From NCBI RefSeq assembly GCF_000612585.1, contig NZ_JFCA01000018.1, positions 1-64,000 of the forward strand: 64,000 bases of DNA. The letters are read 5' to 3'. The position numbers and the translations under genes are program-made. Positions 19,350 through 27,728 of this stretch are shown here, in pieces. A model generated the notes under the pieces. The model did not search any database. It was not told where the DNA came from and was given only the letters and a program-made list of their open reading frames with translations. Position 1 is the stretch's first letter. Every line of letters begins with the position of its first letter. Source of the DNA: Pseudomonas sp. CHM02 (lineage in GTDB: Bacteria; Pseudomonadota; Gammaproteobacteria; Pseudomonadales; Pseudomonadaceae).

Positions 19350-21653
19350 TTAGAAGTGGAAGCTGGTGGACAAGAGTGCCGTACGACCGGCCGCCTGGTT
19401 GGCAAAGTGCGAGGCGTAGGCCTTGTCGTAGTAGGTCTTGTCGGTCAGGTTCTGCACGTTCAGTTGCAGGTCGACGTTCTTGGTCAGCTTGTAGCTGGCC
19501 ATAGCGTCGTAGCGGGTATAGGACGGCACATACACGGTGTTGGCCGCATCGCCGTAAACCTGGTCGACATAGAAGGCGCCACCGCCGATGGTCAGCTTCG
19601 GTGTCACGTCATACGTGGTCCACAGGCTGAACGAGTTTTCTGGCGTGTTGGGCATCTGGTTGCCTTTGTTGGAGCCGGCCTGCACGACGCCCTGGCGGTT
19701 GCCGTTCTTGCCGGGGTCAACCAGTTCGGCTTTCAGGTAGCTGTAGCCGGCGAACACTTGCCATTGGTCGGTGATCTTGCCGCTTGCCGACAGTTCCAGG
19801 CCGTCTACGCGGGATTCGCCTGCGGTTTCGTAGGTGTTGGAATCCACCAGGATGCGGGTGTTTTTCTTCTCGGTACGAAACACCGCCGCGGACAGGGACA
19901 GGCGGTTGTGGAACAAATCCCACTTGGTGCCCAGCTCGTAGTTGACGGTCTCTTCCGGTTTGAGGTCGCTGGTGTTGATGCCGGTGGGGATCGCGTTGTT
20001 GTCCACGCCTTCACCCACCAGGCCGCCGGCCGGCGAGGCCGAGGTGGCGTAGGAGGTGTAGATGCTGCCGTTGTCCAGCGGCTTCCAGACCAGGCCGGCC
20101 TGCCAGTTGAAGAACTGGCTGTCGTCCTTGACCTTGCTGCGTGCCTTGACGGTGGAGGTCGGCACTGCGTTGGTATTGGCTTCGGTGTCGAAGGTGTCGT
20201 AGCGCAGGCCGACGTTCAGCAGCCATTTCGGGTCGAGTTCGATGGTGTCGAACACATAGGCGGCGCGGCTGGTGGCCTTGGTGTTGGTGCCGTTGTAATT
20301 GCGCGCGACGCTGCCGCTCCAGGCGTCATCCGGGTTCGGGTTGCCCAGCGAGGTGCACTGGCCACCCAGGCTGCCGGCGGCGACGGTGCAGGTCGGGTTG
20401 GTGTTCGGTGTGACGGTGTAGCCACTGACGCGGGTTTCTTCGCCAGTGAATTCAAGGCCGGTGGAATAGCTGTGCTTGAAACCCAGGGCCTGGAAGTTGC
20501 CGAACAGATCCGTCTGGTTGGTCGTGGTGGTGGTCGTGGAGACGCGAGTGTTCGCGCGACGCCACACCGTGCCGAAACGGCTGACGTTACGCTGGCTGTC
20601 ATCCGGTTGAGTCAGCACATAGTCCTGGCCGGTGCTGCCGTGGCGCAAGGTGTTTTTCAGCGTCATGTTGTCGTTCAGGTCATGTTCGAAGGAGAACGTG
20701 CTGATATCGGCGCGGGTCTTGCGGAAATCGCGGTTCTTGAGGCCGTAGAAGTTGTTGCTGTCGCCACCGTCGGTGGGTTTGTCGTGCCCGTGGGTAGTGG
20801 CGGTCGACGAGCCATAGCCGTACGGAATCCCCGAATCCGGCAGGTCATTGCTTTCCATGTGGTAGTAGCTGAGGTTGACGCGGGTCGGGGTGCCCAGGCC
20901 AAAGGTCAGCGACGGTGCCACGCCCCAGCGGTCGTAATTGATCGCGTCGCGGCCGGCCACGTTCTGTTCGTGGCTCATCAGGTTCAGACGGAACGCCGCG
21001 CTGTCGTCGAGGAACTGACGGTTCACGTCGAGTACGTAGCGGCGGGTCTGATCGGAACCGTAGGTGAAGCCGCCATTGGTGAAGTCCCGCGCTTGCGGGG
21101 TCTTGCTCACCAGGTTGAGGCTGCCGCCGGCCGAGCCGCGCCCGCCGAACGAGGAGTTCGGGCCCTTGCTGACTTCGATCGACTCGATGTCGAAGATCTC
21201 GCGGCTCTGGCCGCCGGTGTCGCGCACGCCGTCCAGATAGGTGTCGCCCTGGGCGTCAAAACCACGGATGAACGGGCGATCGCCCTGGGGGTTGCCGCCT
21301 TCACCGGCGCCGAAGGTAATGCCCGGTACGGTGCGCAATGCATCCTGCAGCGAGGTGGCAGCCGTGTCCTTGAGCACTTGCTGCGGCACCACGGTGACGG
21401 AGCGCGGCGTGTCGACCAGCGGCGCGGTGTATTTCTGCGACGAGGCTTTTTCGACCTGGTACGAGGTGTTGTCCTGCTCTTCCCCGGTGATGCTGGTGGC
21501 GCCCAGGGAAATGCTGTTGCGCTGGCCTTTTTGTTCAGTGTCTTCGGCCGCTTGCGCCAGGTGGGCGACAGAGCTGGCGCTGAGGGCAACGCCGATGGCC
21601 GAAGCCAGCATGCGTGGTGAACTGGCAGGTATTTTTGTAGTGGTGCGCGACAT
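19350..21653 (-). CDS. piuA: TonB-dependent catecholate-type siderophore receptor (PiuA/Fiu-like)
   Basis: A 767-residue outer-membrane receptor. A signal peptide (SAIGVALSASSVAHLAQA, about residues 16-33) is followed by a plug domain (VDTPRSVTVVPQQVL, PFIRGFDAQG, IEVSKGPNSSFGG) and a 22-strand barrel ending in phenylalanine (LLSTSFHF), as beta-barrel assembly requires. It is most like PiuA/Fiu, which import ferric mono- and bis-catechol compounds and are a route for catechol-bearing beta-lactams (known for PiuA). The ATG at 21653 has AAGGA upstream; a longer frame to 21716 lacks one. The divergent neighbour piuC and the downstream piuB match the PAO1 arrangement. Confidence 0.93.
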   Translation of the reverse strand: MSRTTTKIPASSPRMLASAIGVALSASSVAHLAQAAEDTEQKGQRNSISLGATSITGEEQDNTSYQVEKASSQKYTAPLVDTPRSVTVVPQQVLKDTAATSLQDALRTVPGITFGAGEGGNPQGDRPFIRGFDAQGDTYLDGVRDTGGQSREIFDIESIEVSKGPNSSFGGRGSAGGSLNLVSKTPQARDFTNGGFTYGSDQTRRYVLDVNRQFLDDSAAFRLNLMSHEQNVAGRDAINYDRWGVAPSLTFGLGTPTRVNLSYYHMESNDLPDSGIPYGYGSSTATTHGHDKPTDGGDSNNFYGLKNRDFRKTRADISTFSFEHDLNDNMTLKNTLRHGSTGQDYVLTQPDDSQRNVSRFGTVWRRANTRVSTTTTTTNQTDLFGNFQALGFKHSYSTGLEFTGEETRVSGYTVTPNTNPTCTVAAGSLGGQCTSLGNPNPDDAWSGSVARNYNGTNTKATSRAAYVFDTIELDPKWLLNVGLRYDTFDTEANTNAVPTSTVKARSKVKDDSQFFNWQAGLVWKPLDNGSIYTSYATSASPAGGLVGEGVDNNAIPTGINTSDLKPEETVNYELGTKWDLFHNRLSLSAAVFRTEKKNTRILVDSNTYETAGESRVDGLELSASGKITDQWQVFAGYSYLKAELVDPGKNGNRQGVVQAGSNKGNQMPNTPENSFSLWTTYDVTPKLTIGGGAFYVDQVYGDAANTVYVPSYTRYDAMASYKLTKNVDLQLNVQNLTDKTYYDKAYASHFANQAAGRTALLSTSFHF

Positions 21654-21859
21654 GACGTGTCCTTTCCCCAAGGATGTGAGGCCGCGGAATATAGGGTGAA
21701 CAAGACTTTCTATCAATTGCGATACATTGTTAATTGCATTGAATTTACATTCTTTACACTTTTTGCTTACGGTTTTTACGAACTCATTCGTCCGCTGCGT
21801 TTTACAGGGCGGATAAGAATCAATACCATTGGCGCCTCTCTGATTCCAGGTGTTGTCCC
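21654..21859. promoter_or_regulatory. piuA-piuC divergent promoter region with a possible Fur box
   Basis: This 206-base gap is clearly AT-rich compared with its flanks. At 21809-21827 the 19-mer GCGGATAAGAATCAATACC matches the Fur consensus in about 13 of 19 positions by eye, 32 bases before piuC. A second AT-rich stretch near 21716-21745 could serve piuA. Iron control is expected for both genes; the exact sites are tentative. Confidence 0.45.
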
Positions 21860-22540
21860 ATGCTGCTGCACATTCCCGGCCTGTTCTCTCGTGAGGAGGT
21901 GCAGCGCATTCGCCAGGCTCTGGAAACCACCGAGTGGGCCGACGGTAAAATCACCGCCGGGCACCAGTCCGCCAAGGCCAAGCACAACCTGCAATTGCCC
22001 GAAGGCCACCCGCTGGCCAAGGAAATCGGCGCGGCGATGCTCGAACGGTTGTGGAAAAACCCGCTGTTCATGTCCGCGGCGTTACCGCACAAAGTCTTTC
22101 CGCCGCTGCTCAATTGCTACACGGCCGGTGGCAGTTTCGACTTCCACATCGACAATGCCGTGCGCCAGGCGAGGGGCAGCCATGAGCGGGTGCGCACCGA
22201 CCTGTCGTCCACGCTGTTCTTCAGCGACCCGGACGAATACGACGGCGGCGAACTGGAGATCCAGGACACCTTCGGCCTGCAGCGCGTCAAGTTGCCGGCT
22301 GGCGACATGGTGCTGTACCCCGGCTCCAGCCTGCACAAAGTCAACGCCGTGACCCGCGGCGCGCGCTATGCCTCGTTCTTCTGGACCCAGAGCCTGGTAC
22401 GCGAAGACAGCCAGCGCACCCTGTTGTTCGAAATGGACGGCGCGATCCAGCAACTGACCCGTGACGTACCCGACCACCCGGCGCTGATCCAACTCACCGG
22501 CACCTATCACAACCTGCTGCGCCGCTGGGTCGAGGTCTGA
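21860..22540 (+). CDS. piuC: Fe(II)/2-oxoglutarate-dependent dioxygenase, PKHD-type hydroxylase PiuC
   Basis: A 226-residue cytoplasmic non-heme iron hydroxylase of the PKHX/YbiX family. The iron-binding facial triad is visible as HxD in FDFHIDNAV (about residues 96-98) and the distal His in [11 protein letters not shown], followed by the Arg of [11 protein letters not shown] that binds 2-oxoglutarate. It is always found next to Fiu/PiuA-type receptors. The substrate is unknown; modification of the siderophore or of a protein has been suggested. The ATG at 21860 gives the conserved [10 protein letters not shown] start. It almost abuts the Sel1-repeat gene. Confidence 0.95.
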   Translation: MLLHIPGLFSREEVQRIRQALETTEWADGKITAGHQSAKAKHNLQLPEGHPLAKEIGAAMLERLWKNPLFMSAALPHKVFPPLLNCYTAGGSFDFHIDNAVRQARGSHERVRTDLSSTLFFSDPDEYDGGELEIQDTFGLQRVKLPAGDMVLYPGSSLHKVNAVTRGARYASFFWTQSLVREDSQRTLLFEMDGAIQQLTRDVPDHPALIQLTGTYHNLLRRWVEV

Positions 22541-22541
22541 G

Positions 22542-23294
22542 TTGGGCTTTTTAGTGCGCCGTGAAGAAGTACTCAATGTCGAGCAACTGCAAAGCATGCT
22601 CGACGACTCCCCGGTGCGCGCAGCCCAGGCGATCCTGATGGCGGCCAAGGAGGGCGTGGTCGATGCCCAGGCCTTGCTCGGGCAGATCCTGCTGGAAGGG
22701 CGCGGCATTGCACGCGACGAGGCGTTGGCCTTGCGCTGGTTCCAGATCGCGGCAAAGGGCGGTCACCTGATGGCACGCAATATGGCCGGGCGTTGCCTGG
22801 AGCATGGCTGGGGCTGCGCCGTCGACGAGGCGGCGGCGGCTCGGGAATACCAGCAAGCTGCCGAGGCGGGCCTGGATTGGGCGCAATACAACTACGCCAA
22901 TTTGCTCGCCACCGGGCGTGGTGCCGCCGAGGATCAGCCACAAGCGTTGACCCTTTATCGCCAGGCAGCCGAGCAGGGGCATGCCAAGTCGATGAACCTG
23001 TTGGGGCGTTATCTGGAAGAAGGGCAATTTTGCCCAAGGGATCTGGAGGCTGCCGAGGCGTGGTATCGACGTTCAGCCGAAGGCGGGGATTTTCGCGGGC
23101 AGTTCAGTTATGCGGCAGTGCTGGCGGACAGAGGTCAGATTGATGTGGCGTTGGAGTGGTTGCGAGAGGCATTGGCGGGCGGGAATTTGAAGTTTTTGCG
23201 GACGGCGCAGAAGGCGTTGGAGGCGGCAGACAATGCGCAAATCCGCGCGATGGCCGAAATATACAAAGGTCGCGCTATGCACCTCAACCCGTAG
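22542..23294 (+). CDS. Sel1-repeat (TPR-like) protein
   Basis: A 250-residue protein made of Sel1-like repeats: at least five copies of a 36-residue helix pair with the A..LG..Y..G.G...D...A..W...AA..G pattern between residues 25 and 205. Such proteins are scaffolds for protein contacts. There is no signal peptide, so it is probably cytoplasmic. It begins with a TTG one base after the piuC stop, with GAGG inside the piuC end as ribosome site; a GTG at 22554 is an alternative. The same gene follows piuC in P. aeruginosa, so a link to iron uptake is likely but its task is not known. Confidence 0.87.
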   Translation: MGFLVRREEVLNVEQLQSMLDDSPVRAAQAILMAAKEGVVDAQALLGQILLEGRGIARDEALALRWFQIAAKGGHLMARNMAGRCLEHGWGCAVDEAAAAREYQQAAEAGLDWAQYNYANLLATGRGAAEDQPQALTLYRQAAEQGHAKSMNLLGRYLEEGQFCPRDLEAAEAWYRRSAEGGDFRGQFSYAAVLADRGQIDVALEWLREALAGGNLKFLRTAQKALEAADNAQIRAMAEIYKGRAMHLNP

Positions 23295-23354
23295 GCGCCG
23301 GCTTGCCGACGATGGCGATTTTAAGGACGCCATCGCCGGCAAGCCGGCGCCTAC
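23291..23354. repeat. REP doublet, GTAGGCGCCGGCTTGCCG type
   Basis: Short facing arms (GTAGGCGCCGGCTTGCCG and its complement) with a 28-base spacer containing GGCGAT and its complement ATCGCC. It overlaps the last bases of the Sel1 gene and ends 28 bases from the convergent speC stop, so it probably works as a shared transcript end. Confidence 0.85.
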
Positions 23355-23382
23355 AGAGGGTGATCGTTCCCGGGCGGGATGA

Positions 23383-24546
23383 TCAGACGTAGAACGATTT
23401 CAGCGGCGGGAAGCCATTGAATTCAACCGCGCTGTAGCTGGTGGTGTAGGCACCGGTCGACAGCCAGTACAAGCGGTCACCAATCGCCAGGTTCAGTGGC
23501 AGGCCGTACTTGTAGTTCTCGTACATGATGTCGGCGCTGTCACAGGTCGGGCCGGCGATGACCACTTCTTCCATCTCGCCTTTCTTCTCGGTCCAGATCG
23601 GGAACTTGATGGCTTCGTCCATGGTTTCGATCAGGCCGGAGAACTTGCCCACATCCGTGTACACCCAACGCTCGACGGCGGTGCGGGATTTACGCGCCAC
23701 CAGCACCACTTCGCTGACCAGGATACCGGCGTTGGCGATCAACGAACGGCCCGGCTCCAAGATGATTTCCGGCAGGTCGTCGCCGAAATCTTCCTTGAGG
23801 AAACGGATGATTTCCTCGGCGTAGGTTTCCAGGCTGTTGGTGCGAGTGATGTAGTTGGCCGGGAAGCCGCCGCCCATATTGATCAGCTTGAGGTGGATGC
23901 CGTCTTCTTCCTTCAGGCGTTCGAAGATCACTTTGACCTTGGCGATCGCCGCGTCCCACACGCTGATGTCGCGCTGTTGCGAACCGACGTGGAACGAGAT
24001 GCCGTAAGGCACCAGGCCCAGGTCACGGGCGAGGATCAGCAGGTCCATGGCCATGTCGGTCTGGCAGCCGAATTTGCGCGACAACGGCCAGTCAGCGGTG
24101 GTGGAGCCTTCGGTGAGGATACGCACATACACTTTCGAGCCCGGCGCGGCCTTGGCGATGTTGCGCAGGTCGGCTTCGGAGTCGGTGGAGAACAGGCGCA
24201 CGCCTTTCTCGTAGAAGTAGCGGATGTCCTTGGATTTCTTGATGGTGTTGCCGTAGCTGATACGGTCGGGGCTGACGCCGCGGCCCAGTACCTTGTCCAG
24301 CTCGTAGATCGAGGCGATGTCGAAGCTCGAACCCTTGTCTTTCAACAGGTCGATGATCTCGACGGCCGGGTTGGCCTTGACCGCGTAATACACCTTGGCG
24401 AATTCGAAACCGGCGCGCAGGTCATCGTAGGCCTGGCTGATCATCGCGGTGTCGATCACCACGAACGGGGTTTCTTGCTTGTCGGCGAACGCCTTCATTT
24501 TGTCAAAAGTGGCGCGCGCGAAATAATCTTCGACGTTGATCGACAT
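23383..24546 (-). CDS. speC: Ornithine decarboxylase (PLP-dependent, group IV)
   Basis: A 387-residue cytoplasmic enzyme of the eukaryotic-like ornithine/diaminopimelate decarboxylase fold that makes putrescine and CO2 from ornithine, the entry to polyamine synthesis. The PLP lysine is Lys57 in YYAVKANP; MGGGFPA and LEPGRSLIA bind the cofactor phosphate; Cys335 in GPTCDSADI is the catalytic cysteine of the partner active site, since the enzyme works as a dimer. The ATG at 24546 has AGGAG nine bases upstream; the frame extends to 24639 but without a ribosome site. A hairpin-plus-T-run lies in its leader (see 24652-24687). Confidence 0.95.
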   Translation of the reverse strand: MSINVEDYFARATFDKMKAFADKQETPFVVIDTAMISQAYDDLRAGFEFAKVYYAVKANPAVEIIDLLKDKGSSFDIASIYELDKVLGRGVSPDRISYGNTIKKSKDIRYFYEKGVRLFSTDSEADLRNIAKAAPGSKVYVRILTEGSTTADWPLSRKFGCQTDMAMDLLILARDLGLVPYGISFHVGSQQRDISVWDAAIAKVKVIFERLKEEDGIHLKLINMGGGFPANYITRTNSLETYAEEIIRFLKEDFGDDLPEIILEPGRSLIANAGILVSEVVLVARKSRTAVERWVYTDVGKFSGLIETMDEAIKFPIWTEKKGEMEEVVIAGPTCDSADIMYENYKYGLPLNLAIGDRLYWLSTGAYTTSYSAVEFNGFPPLKSFYV

Positions 24547-24651
24547 GCTGGGAACTCCTAAGGGCAAACTAATTTGATCAATGGGTGCAAATGAACGTCC
24601 TCCGTATCCCCACTTTGGTTCGCCTACTTCCCAAGGCATGTCGCCGAAAGC

Positions 24652-24687
24652 AAAAAGGCCATGGGAATAACCGCTTCCCTTGGCCTT
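24652..24687 (-). terminator. Terminator-like hairpin inside the speC leader (possible attenuator)
   Basis: On the minus strand AAGGCCAAGGGAA pairs with TTCCCATGGCCTT across a 7-base loop (one mismatch in 13), directly followed by a T run. It lies 106 bases before the speC start and about 55 bases after a good promoter, so transcripts may end here unless the hairpin is overcome. It could instead end a small RNA, or read-through from the ABC operon upstream. Confidence 0.65.
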
Positions 24688-24748
24688 GCTGTCTCGTCGT
24701 CAGTACTTGAGCCGGATGGATCGTTTCCAGCATGGACGTTCGGCGCGA

Positions 24749-24777
24749 ACTTTAGGACGTGAGGGGCCATAGATCAA
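24749..24777 (-). promoter_or_regulatory. speC: Predicted sigma-70 promoter for speC
   Basis: Reading the minus strand, TTGATC (24777-24772) and TAAAGT (24754-24749) are separated by exactly 17 bases. Transcription would begin near 24742, giving a leader of roughly 195 bases that contains the hairpin at 24652-24687. From 24778 to 24901 I see no further gene or clear site. Confidence 0.5.
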
Positions 24778-24901
24778 CTAAAAATGTCGCGTTTTTGCAC
24801 GCGTTCGTCGCGGAGCCACGTGCAGCTACTTATGTAACCGACAGGTGTGACGGATTGATGTTCCCCGGACGGGGCAAATCGATGGGATTTGTGGTGCCTG
24901 C

Positions 24902-24985
24902 ATCGCGGGCAAGCCCGGCTCCCACAGGGAATGCATTCCAACAGGAAATATATGCCCACTGTAGGAGCCGGCTTGCCGGCGATAA
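24902..24985. repeat. REP pair in outward (swapped) order
   Basis: A right-type arm (TCGCGGGCAAGCCCGGCTCC) comes first and a left-type arm (TGTAGGAGCCGGCTTGCCGG) second, the reverse of the usual order. The arms also differ in subtype, so this is probably two neighbouring copies that each lost a half. It ends eight bases from the stop of the ABC ATPase gene. Confidence 0.7.
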
Positions 24986-24992
24986 CGATTTA

Positions 24993-26150
24993 TCAGGCCA
25001 GGGCCGTCTCGGCAGGCGAAACAATACTGGTCTTGCCCCCACGCGACTTACCGGAGCTCAGGTACTCGGCAATCGACTCCTGGGTCACTTCCCCGAGGAA
25101 CACCCGCTCCGCATCCATCACCGGCAACCACGAGCGGTTGAACTCGTACATGCGTGACAGCAGGATGCGCAAATGCTCGTCGTACGCCGCCGTGGCGTTG
25201 AACTCGCGCAGGTACTGGCCGCACGTACCGGTCTGACGGTGCAGGTCGCGACGTCGTACATAACCCAGCGCTTTGTTCTCGGCACAGGTGACCACTACGT
25301 AGCGGCGGTCATGTTCGTCCATCAACTCCAGCGCATCGGCCACCGGGGTTTCCGGGCTGACTGACGGGGCGTTGTCCGCCGCGTCTTCGGCTTTCACCAG
25401 CAGCAGACGCTTGAGGGTGCTGTCCTGGCCCACGAAGTTGCTGACGAACTCGTCGGCCGGGTGCGCAAGCAGGGTGTCCGGGTGATCGATCTGCAACAGC
25501 TTGCCGGCACGGAAGATCGCGATCTTGTCACCCAGCTTGATGGCTTCGTCGATGTCGTGGCTGACCATGATCACAGTCTTGTTCAGCGCGCGCTGCATCT
25601 CGAAGAATTCGTTCTGGATCATCTCGCGGTTGATCGGGTCGACCGCGCCGAACGGCTCATCCATCAACAGCAGCGGCGCATCGGCCGCCAGTGCGCGGAT
25701 CACACCGATACGCTGTTGCTGGCCACCGGACAGCTCACGCGGGTAGCGATGCAGGTACTGCTTGGGCTCCAGCTTGATCATGCTCATCAACTCGCGGGCG
25801 CGGTCGTGGCATTTCTGCTTGTCCCAGCCGAGCAGCTTGGGCACCACCACGATGTTTTCCTCGATGGTCATGTTCGGGAACAGGCCGATCTGCTGGATCA
25901 CATAGCCGATGTTGCGACGCAGGGTTACTTCGTCGAGATCAGTGGTGTCTTCGCCGTTGATCAAGATCTTGCCCGAAGTGGGCTTGATCAGGCGGTTGAT
26001 CATCTTCAGCGTGGTGCTCTTGCCGCAGCCCGACGGACCGAGGAATACGCAAATCTCGCCTTCATTGACGGTCAGGCTTACGTCGTTGACGGCGGAAACA
26101 GTCTTGCCGTTGCTTTGAAAAGTCTTGGTCAGGTTTTGAAGTTCGATCAT
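24993..26150 (-). CDS. Quaternary-amine/osmoprotectant ABC transporter, ATP-binding protein with CBS domains
   Basis: A 385-residue ATPase of the OpuCA/ProV/YehX type, energising uptake of glycine betaine, choline or related compounds. Walker A (GPSGCGKST, about residues 36-44), the signature LSGGQQQR, Walker B (LLLMDEPFG) and the His of MVSHDIDEA are intact. Two CBS domains fill residues 260-370; in OpuA-type transporters such domains sense ionic strength. The ATG at 26150 overlaps the permease stop (ATGA); 13 extra in-frame residues upstream are discarded. It is the last gene of a four-gene minus-strand operon. The exact substrate cannot be read. Confidence 0.92.
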   Translation of the reverse strand: MIELQNLTKTFQSNGKTVSAVNDVSLTVNEGEICVFLGPSGCGKSTTLKMINRLIKPTSGKILINGEDTTDLDEVTLRRNIGYVIQQIGLFPNMTIEENIVVVPKLLGWDKQKCHDRARELMSMIKLEPKQYLHRYPRELSGGQQQRIGVIRALAADAPLLLMDEPFGAVDPINREMIQNEFFEMQRALNKTVIMVSHDIDEAIKLGDKIAIFRAGKLLQIDHPDTLLAHPADEFVSNFVGQDSTLKRLLLVKAEDAADNAPSVSPETPVADALELMDEHDRRYVVVTCAENKALGYVRRRDLHRQTGTCGQYLREFNATAAYDEHLRILLSRMYEFNRSWLPVMDAERVFLGEVTQESIAEYLSSGKSRGGKTSIVSPAETALA

Positions 26151-26800
26151 TTGAGCAGTCCTTTTGGAGTCAGCGAGCGTTGCAGCCATTGCAGAAGCAG
26201 GTCGGCGAAGATGGCCAGGAGACTGACCAGCACGGCGCCGACGATCAGCATCGACATGTCGCTGCGGCTGATGGAAGCCAGAATAAGTACACCCAGGCCA
26301 CCGGCGCCGATGGTGGCGGCGATGGTCATCACACCAATGTTCATCACAACGGCGGTGCGCACGCCGGCGAGGATCACCGGCACGGCGATGGGCAGTTCGA
26401 CCATGCGCAGGCGCTGGCCGAAGGTCATGCCGATGCCGCGTGCGGCTTCGCGAATGCCCGGCTCGACGCCGGTGAGGGCGAGGTAGGTGTTACGCATGAT
26501 CGGCAGCAGGGAGTAGAGGAACACGGCGGTGATCGCCGGCATCGGCCCCAGGCCCTGGCCGAACTTGGAGTAGAACGGCAACAGCAGGCCGAACAGGGCG
26601 ATGGACGGCACGGTCAGCAACACCGTGGCGCTGGCTTGCAGCGGGCCGGCGAGGGTCGGGAAGCGTGTCATCAAGATGCCCAGGGGCACGCCGATCAGGA
26701 TCGCGAGGATCACGGCGATGCCGACCAGGGTGATGTGTTGCCCGGTCAGGTGCAGGACTTGGGCCCAATCAAGATGGGAAAAGGCGTTCAGGAATTCCAT
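26147..26800 (-). CDS. Quaternary-amine ABC transporter permease (217 residues)
   Basis: An integral inner-membrane permease of the BPD/MetI-like superfamily, OpuCB/YehY branch. About five to six membrane spans are visible, starting with LVGIAVILAILIGVPLG (residues 26-42). The EAA loop that docks with the ATPase reads GIREAARGIGMTFGQRL near residue 116. It overlaps the ATPase gene by four bases and lies 11 bases after the binding-protein gene, so the three are coupled. With the second permease at 27729-28445 it should form a heterodimeric channel. Confidence 0.9.
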   Translation of the reverse strand: MEFLNAFSHLDWAQVLHLTGQHITLVGIAVILAILIGVPLGILMTRFPTLAGPLQASATVLLTVPSIALFGLLLPFYSKFGQGLGPMPAITAVFLYSLLPIMRNTYLALTGVEPGIREAARGIGMTFGQRLRMVELPIAVPVILAGVRTAVVMNIGVMTIAATIGAGGLGVLILASISRSDMSMLIVGAVLVSLLAIFADLLLQWLQRSLTPKGLLK

Positions 26801-26811
26801 GTCTTCTCCTC

Positions 26812-27708
26812 TTATTGATTGATGGGATGTTGGCGCAGGAAATCGGCGGCAACAGCGGAAGGGCTTTCATGGTCGACGTCGACGCGCGCGTTCAGCTGGC
26901 GCATGGTTTCGTCGTCGAACAGGTCGGCCAGCGGTTTCAGTTCAGCCGCCAGTTTTGGATGCTGGTCGAGATACTCCTGGCGGATCACCGGTGCGGCGGT
27001 GTAGTCCGGGAAGTAGTGCTTGTCGTCTTCCAGCAGCTTCAATTTGAAGGCGTTCAGACGACCGTCGGTGGTGTAGACCAAACCGGCGAACACTTGGCCG
27101 TTACGCAGGGCGGTGTAGACCAGGCCGGCGTCCATCTGCCGGGTGTTTTTGCGCGTGAGGTTCATGTCATACAGCTTGACCATGCCGCCCATGCCGTCGG
27201 AACGGTTGGCGAACTCGGTGTCCAGGGCCACCAGGCGCGTGCTTTTGGTTTTCTCTGCCAGGGCTTGGGTCAAGTCGCTGATGCTGTTGATCTGCGGGAA
27301 TTCCTTGGCCACGTTCTCGGGCAGGGCCAGGGCGTAGGTGTTGCTGAAGCGCGATGGGGAGAGCCAGACCAGGCCTTTTTTCGCGTCGAGTTCTTTCACC
27401 CGAGCGTAGGACTGTTCGCTGTCGAGTTTCTCGTCGACATGGTTGTAGGCCACCAGCGACACGCCGGTGTATTCCCAGATCAGGTCCAGTTGCCCGCTTT
27501 CCTGGGCACTGCGCGCCAGGTTGCTGCCCAGGCCGCCGGTCACTCGGGCGTCGTAGCCTTTGGTGCGCAGGTACTGGGACGTGATTTCGGCCAGCAGGGT
27601 CTGTTCGGTGAACACCCGGGCGCCGATGCGGATCACAGGTTTTTCGGCAGCTTGCGCAATGCCTGCAAACAGCAGGACGCAGCTCAATATCAGGGTCAGT
27701 CTTTTCAT
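26812..27708 (-). CDS. Quaternary-amine ABC transporter substrate-binding protein (OsmF/OpuCC-like)
   Basis: A 298-residue periplasmic binding protein. The signal peptide (MKRLTLILSCVLLFAGIAQA) is cleaved at about residue 20. The body has the OpuAC fold with IRIGARVFTEQTLLAEI at the start and LDLIWEYTG, the conserved strand of the betaine/choline binders, near residue 75. No lipobox is convincing: the Cys at residue 10 lies inside the hydrophobic core. It sits between the two permease genes, as in osmF/yehYXW-type operons. Ligand choice among betaine, choline, carnitine or others is open. Confidence 0.91.
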   Translation of the reverse strand: MKRLTLILSCVLLFAGIAQAAEKPVIRIGARVFTEQTLLAEITSQYLRTKGYDARVTGGLGSNLARSAQESGQLDLIWEYTGVSLVAYNHVDEKLDSEQSYARVKELDAKKGLVWLSPSRFSNTYALALPENVAKEFPQINSISDLTQALAEKTKSTRLVALDTEFANRSDGMGGMVKLYDMNLTRKNTRQMDAGLVYTALRNGQVFAGLVYTTDGRLNAFKLKLLEDDKHYFPDYTAAPVIRQEYLDQHPKLAAELKPLADLFDDETMRQLNARVDVDHESPSAVAADFLRQHPINQ

Positions 27709-27728
27709 GTGATTTCCTTTGCCAAGCC

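Noticed and set aside
19260..21620. Long plus-strand open frame (786 codons) antisense to the piuA receptor gene
   Set aside because: It is the mirror of a high-GC gene with strong codon bias; the product is a low-complexity Val/Gly/Ala string with no family resemblance, while the minus strand encodes a full TonB receptor.
24547..24639. N-terminal extension of speC by 31 residues
   Set aside because: The upstream ATG lacks a ribosome site and the added residues do not resemble decarboxylase N-termini; the ATG at 24546 has AGGAG.
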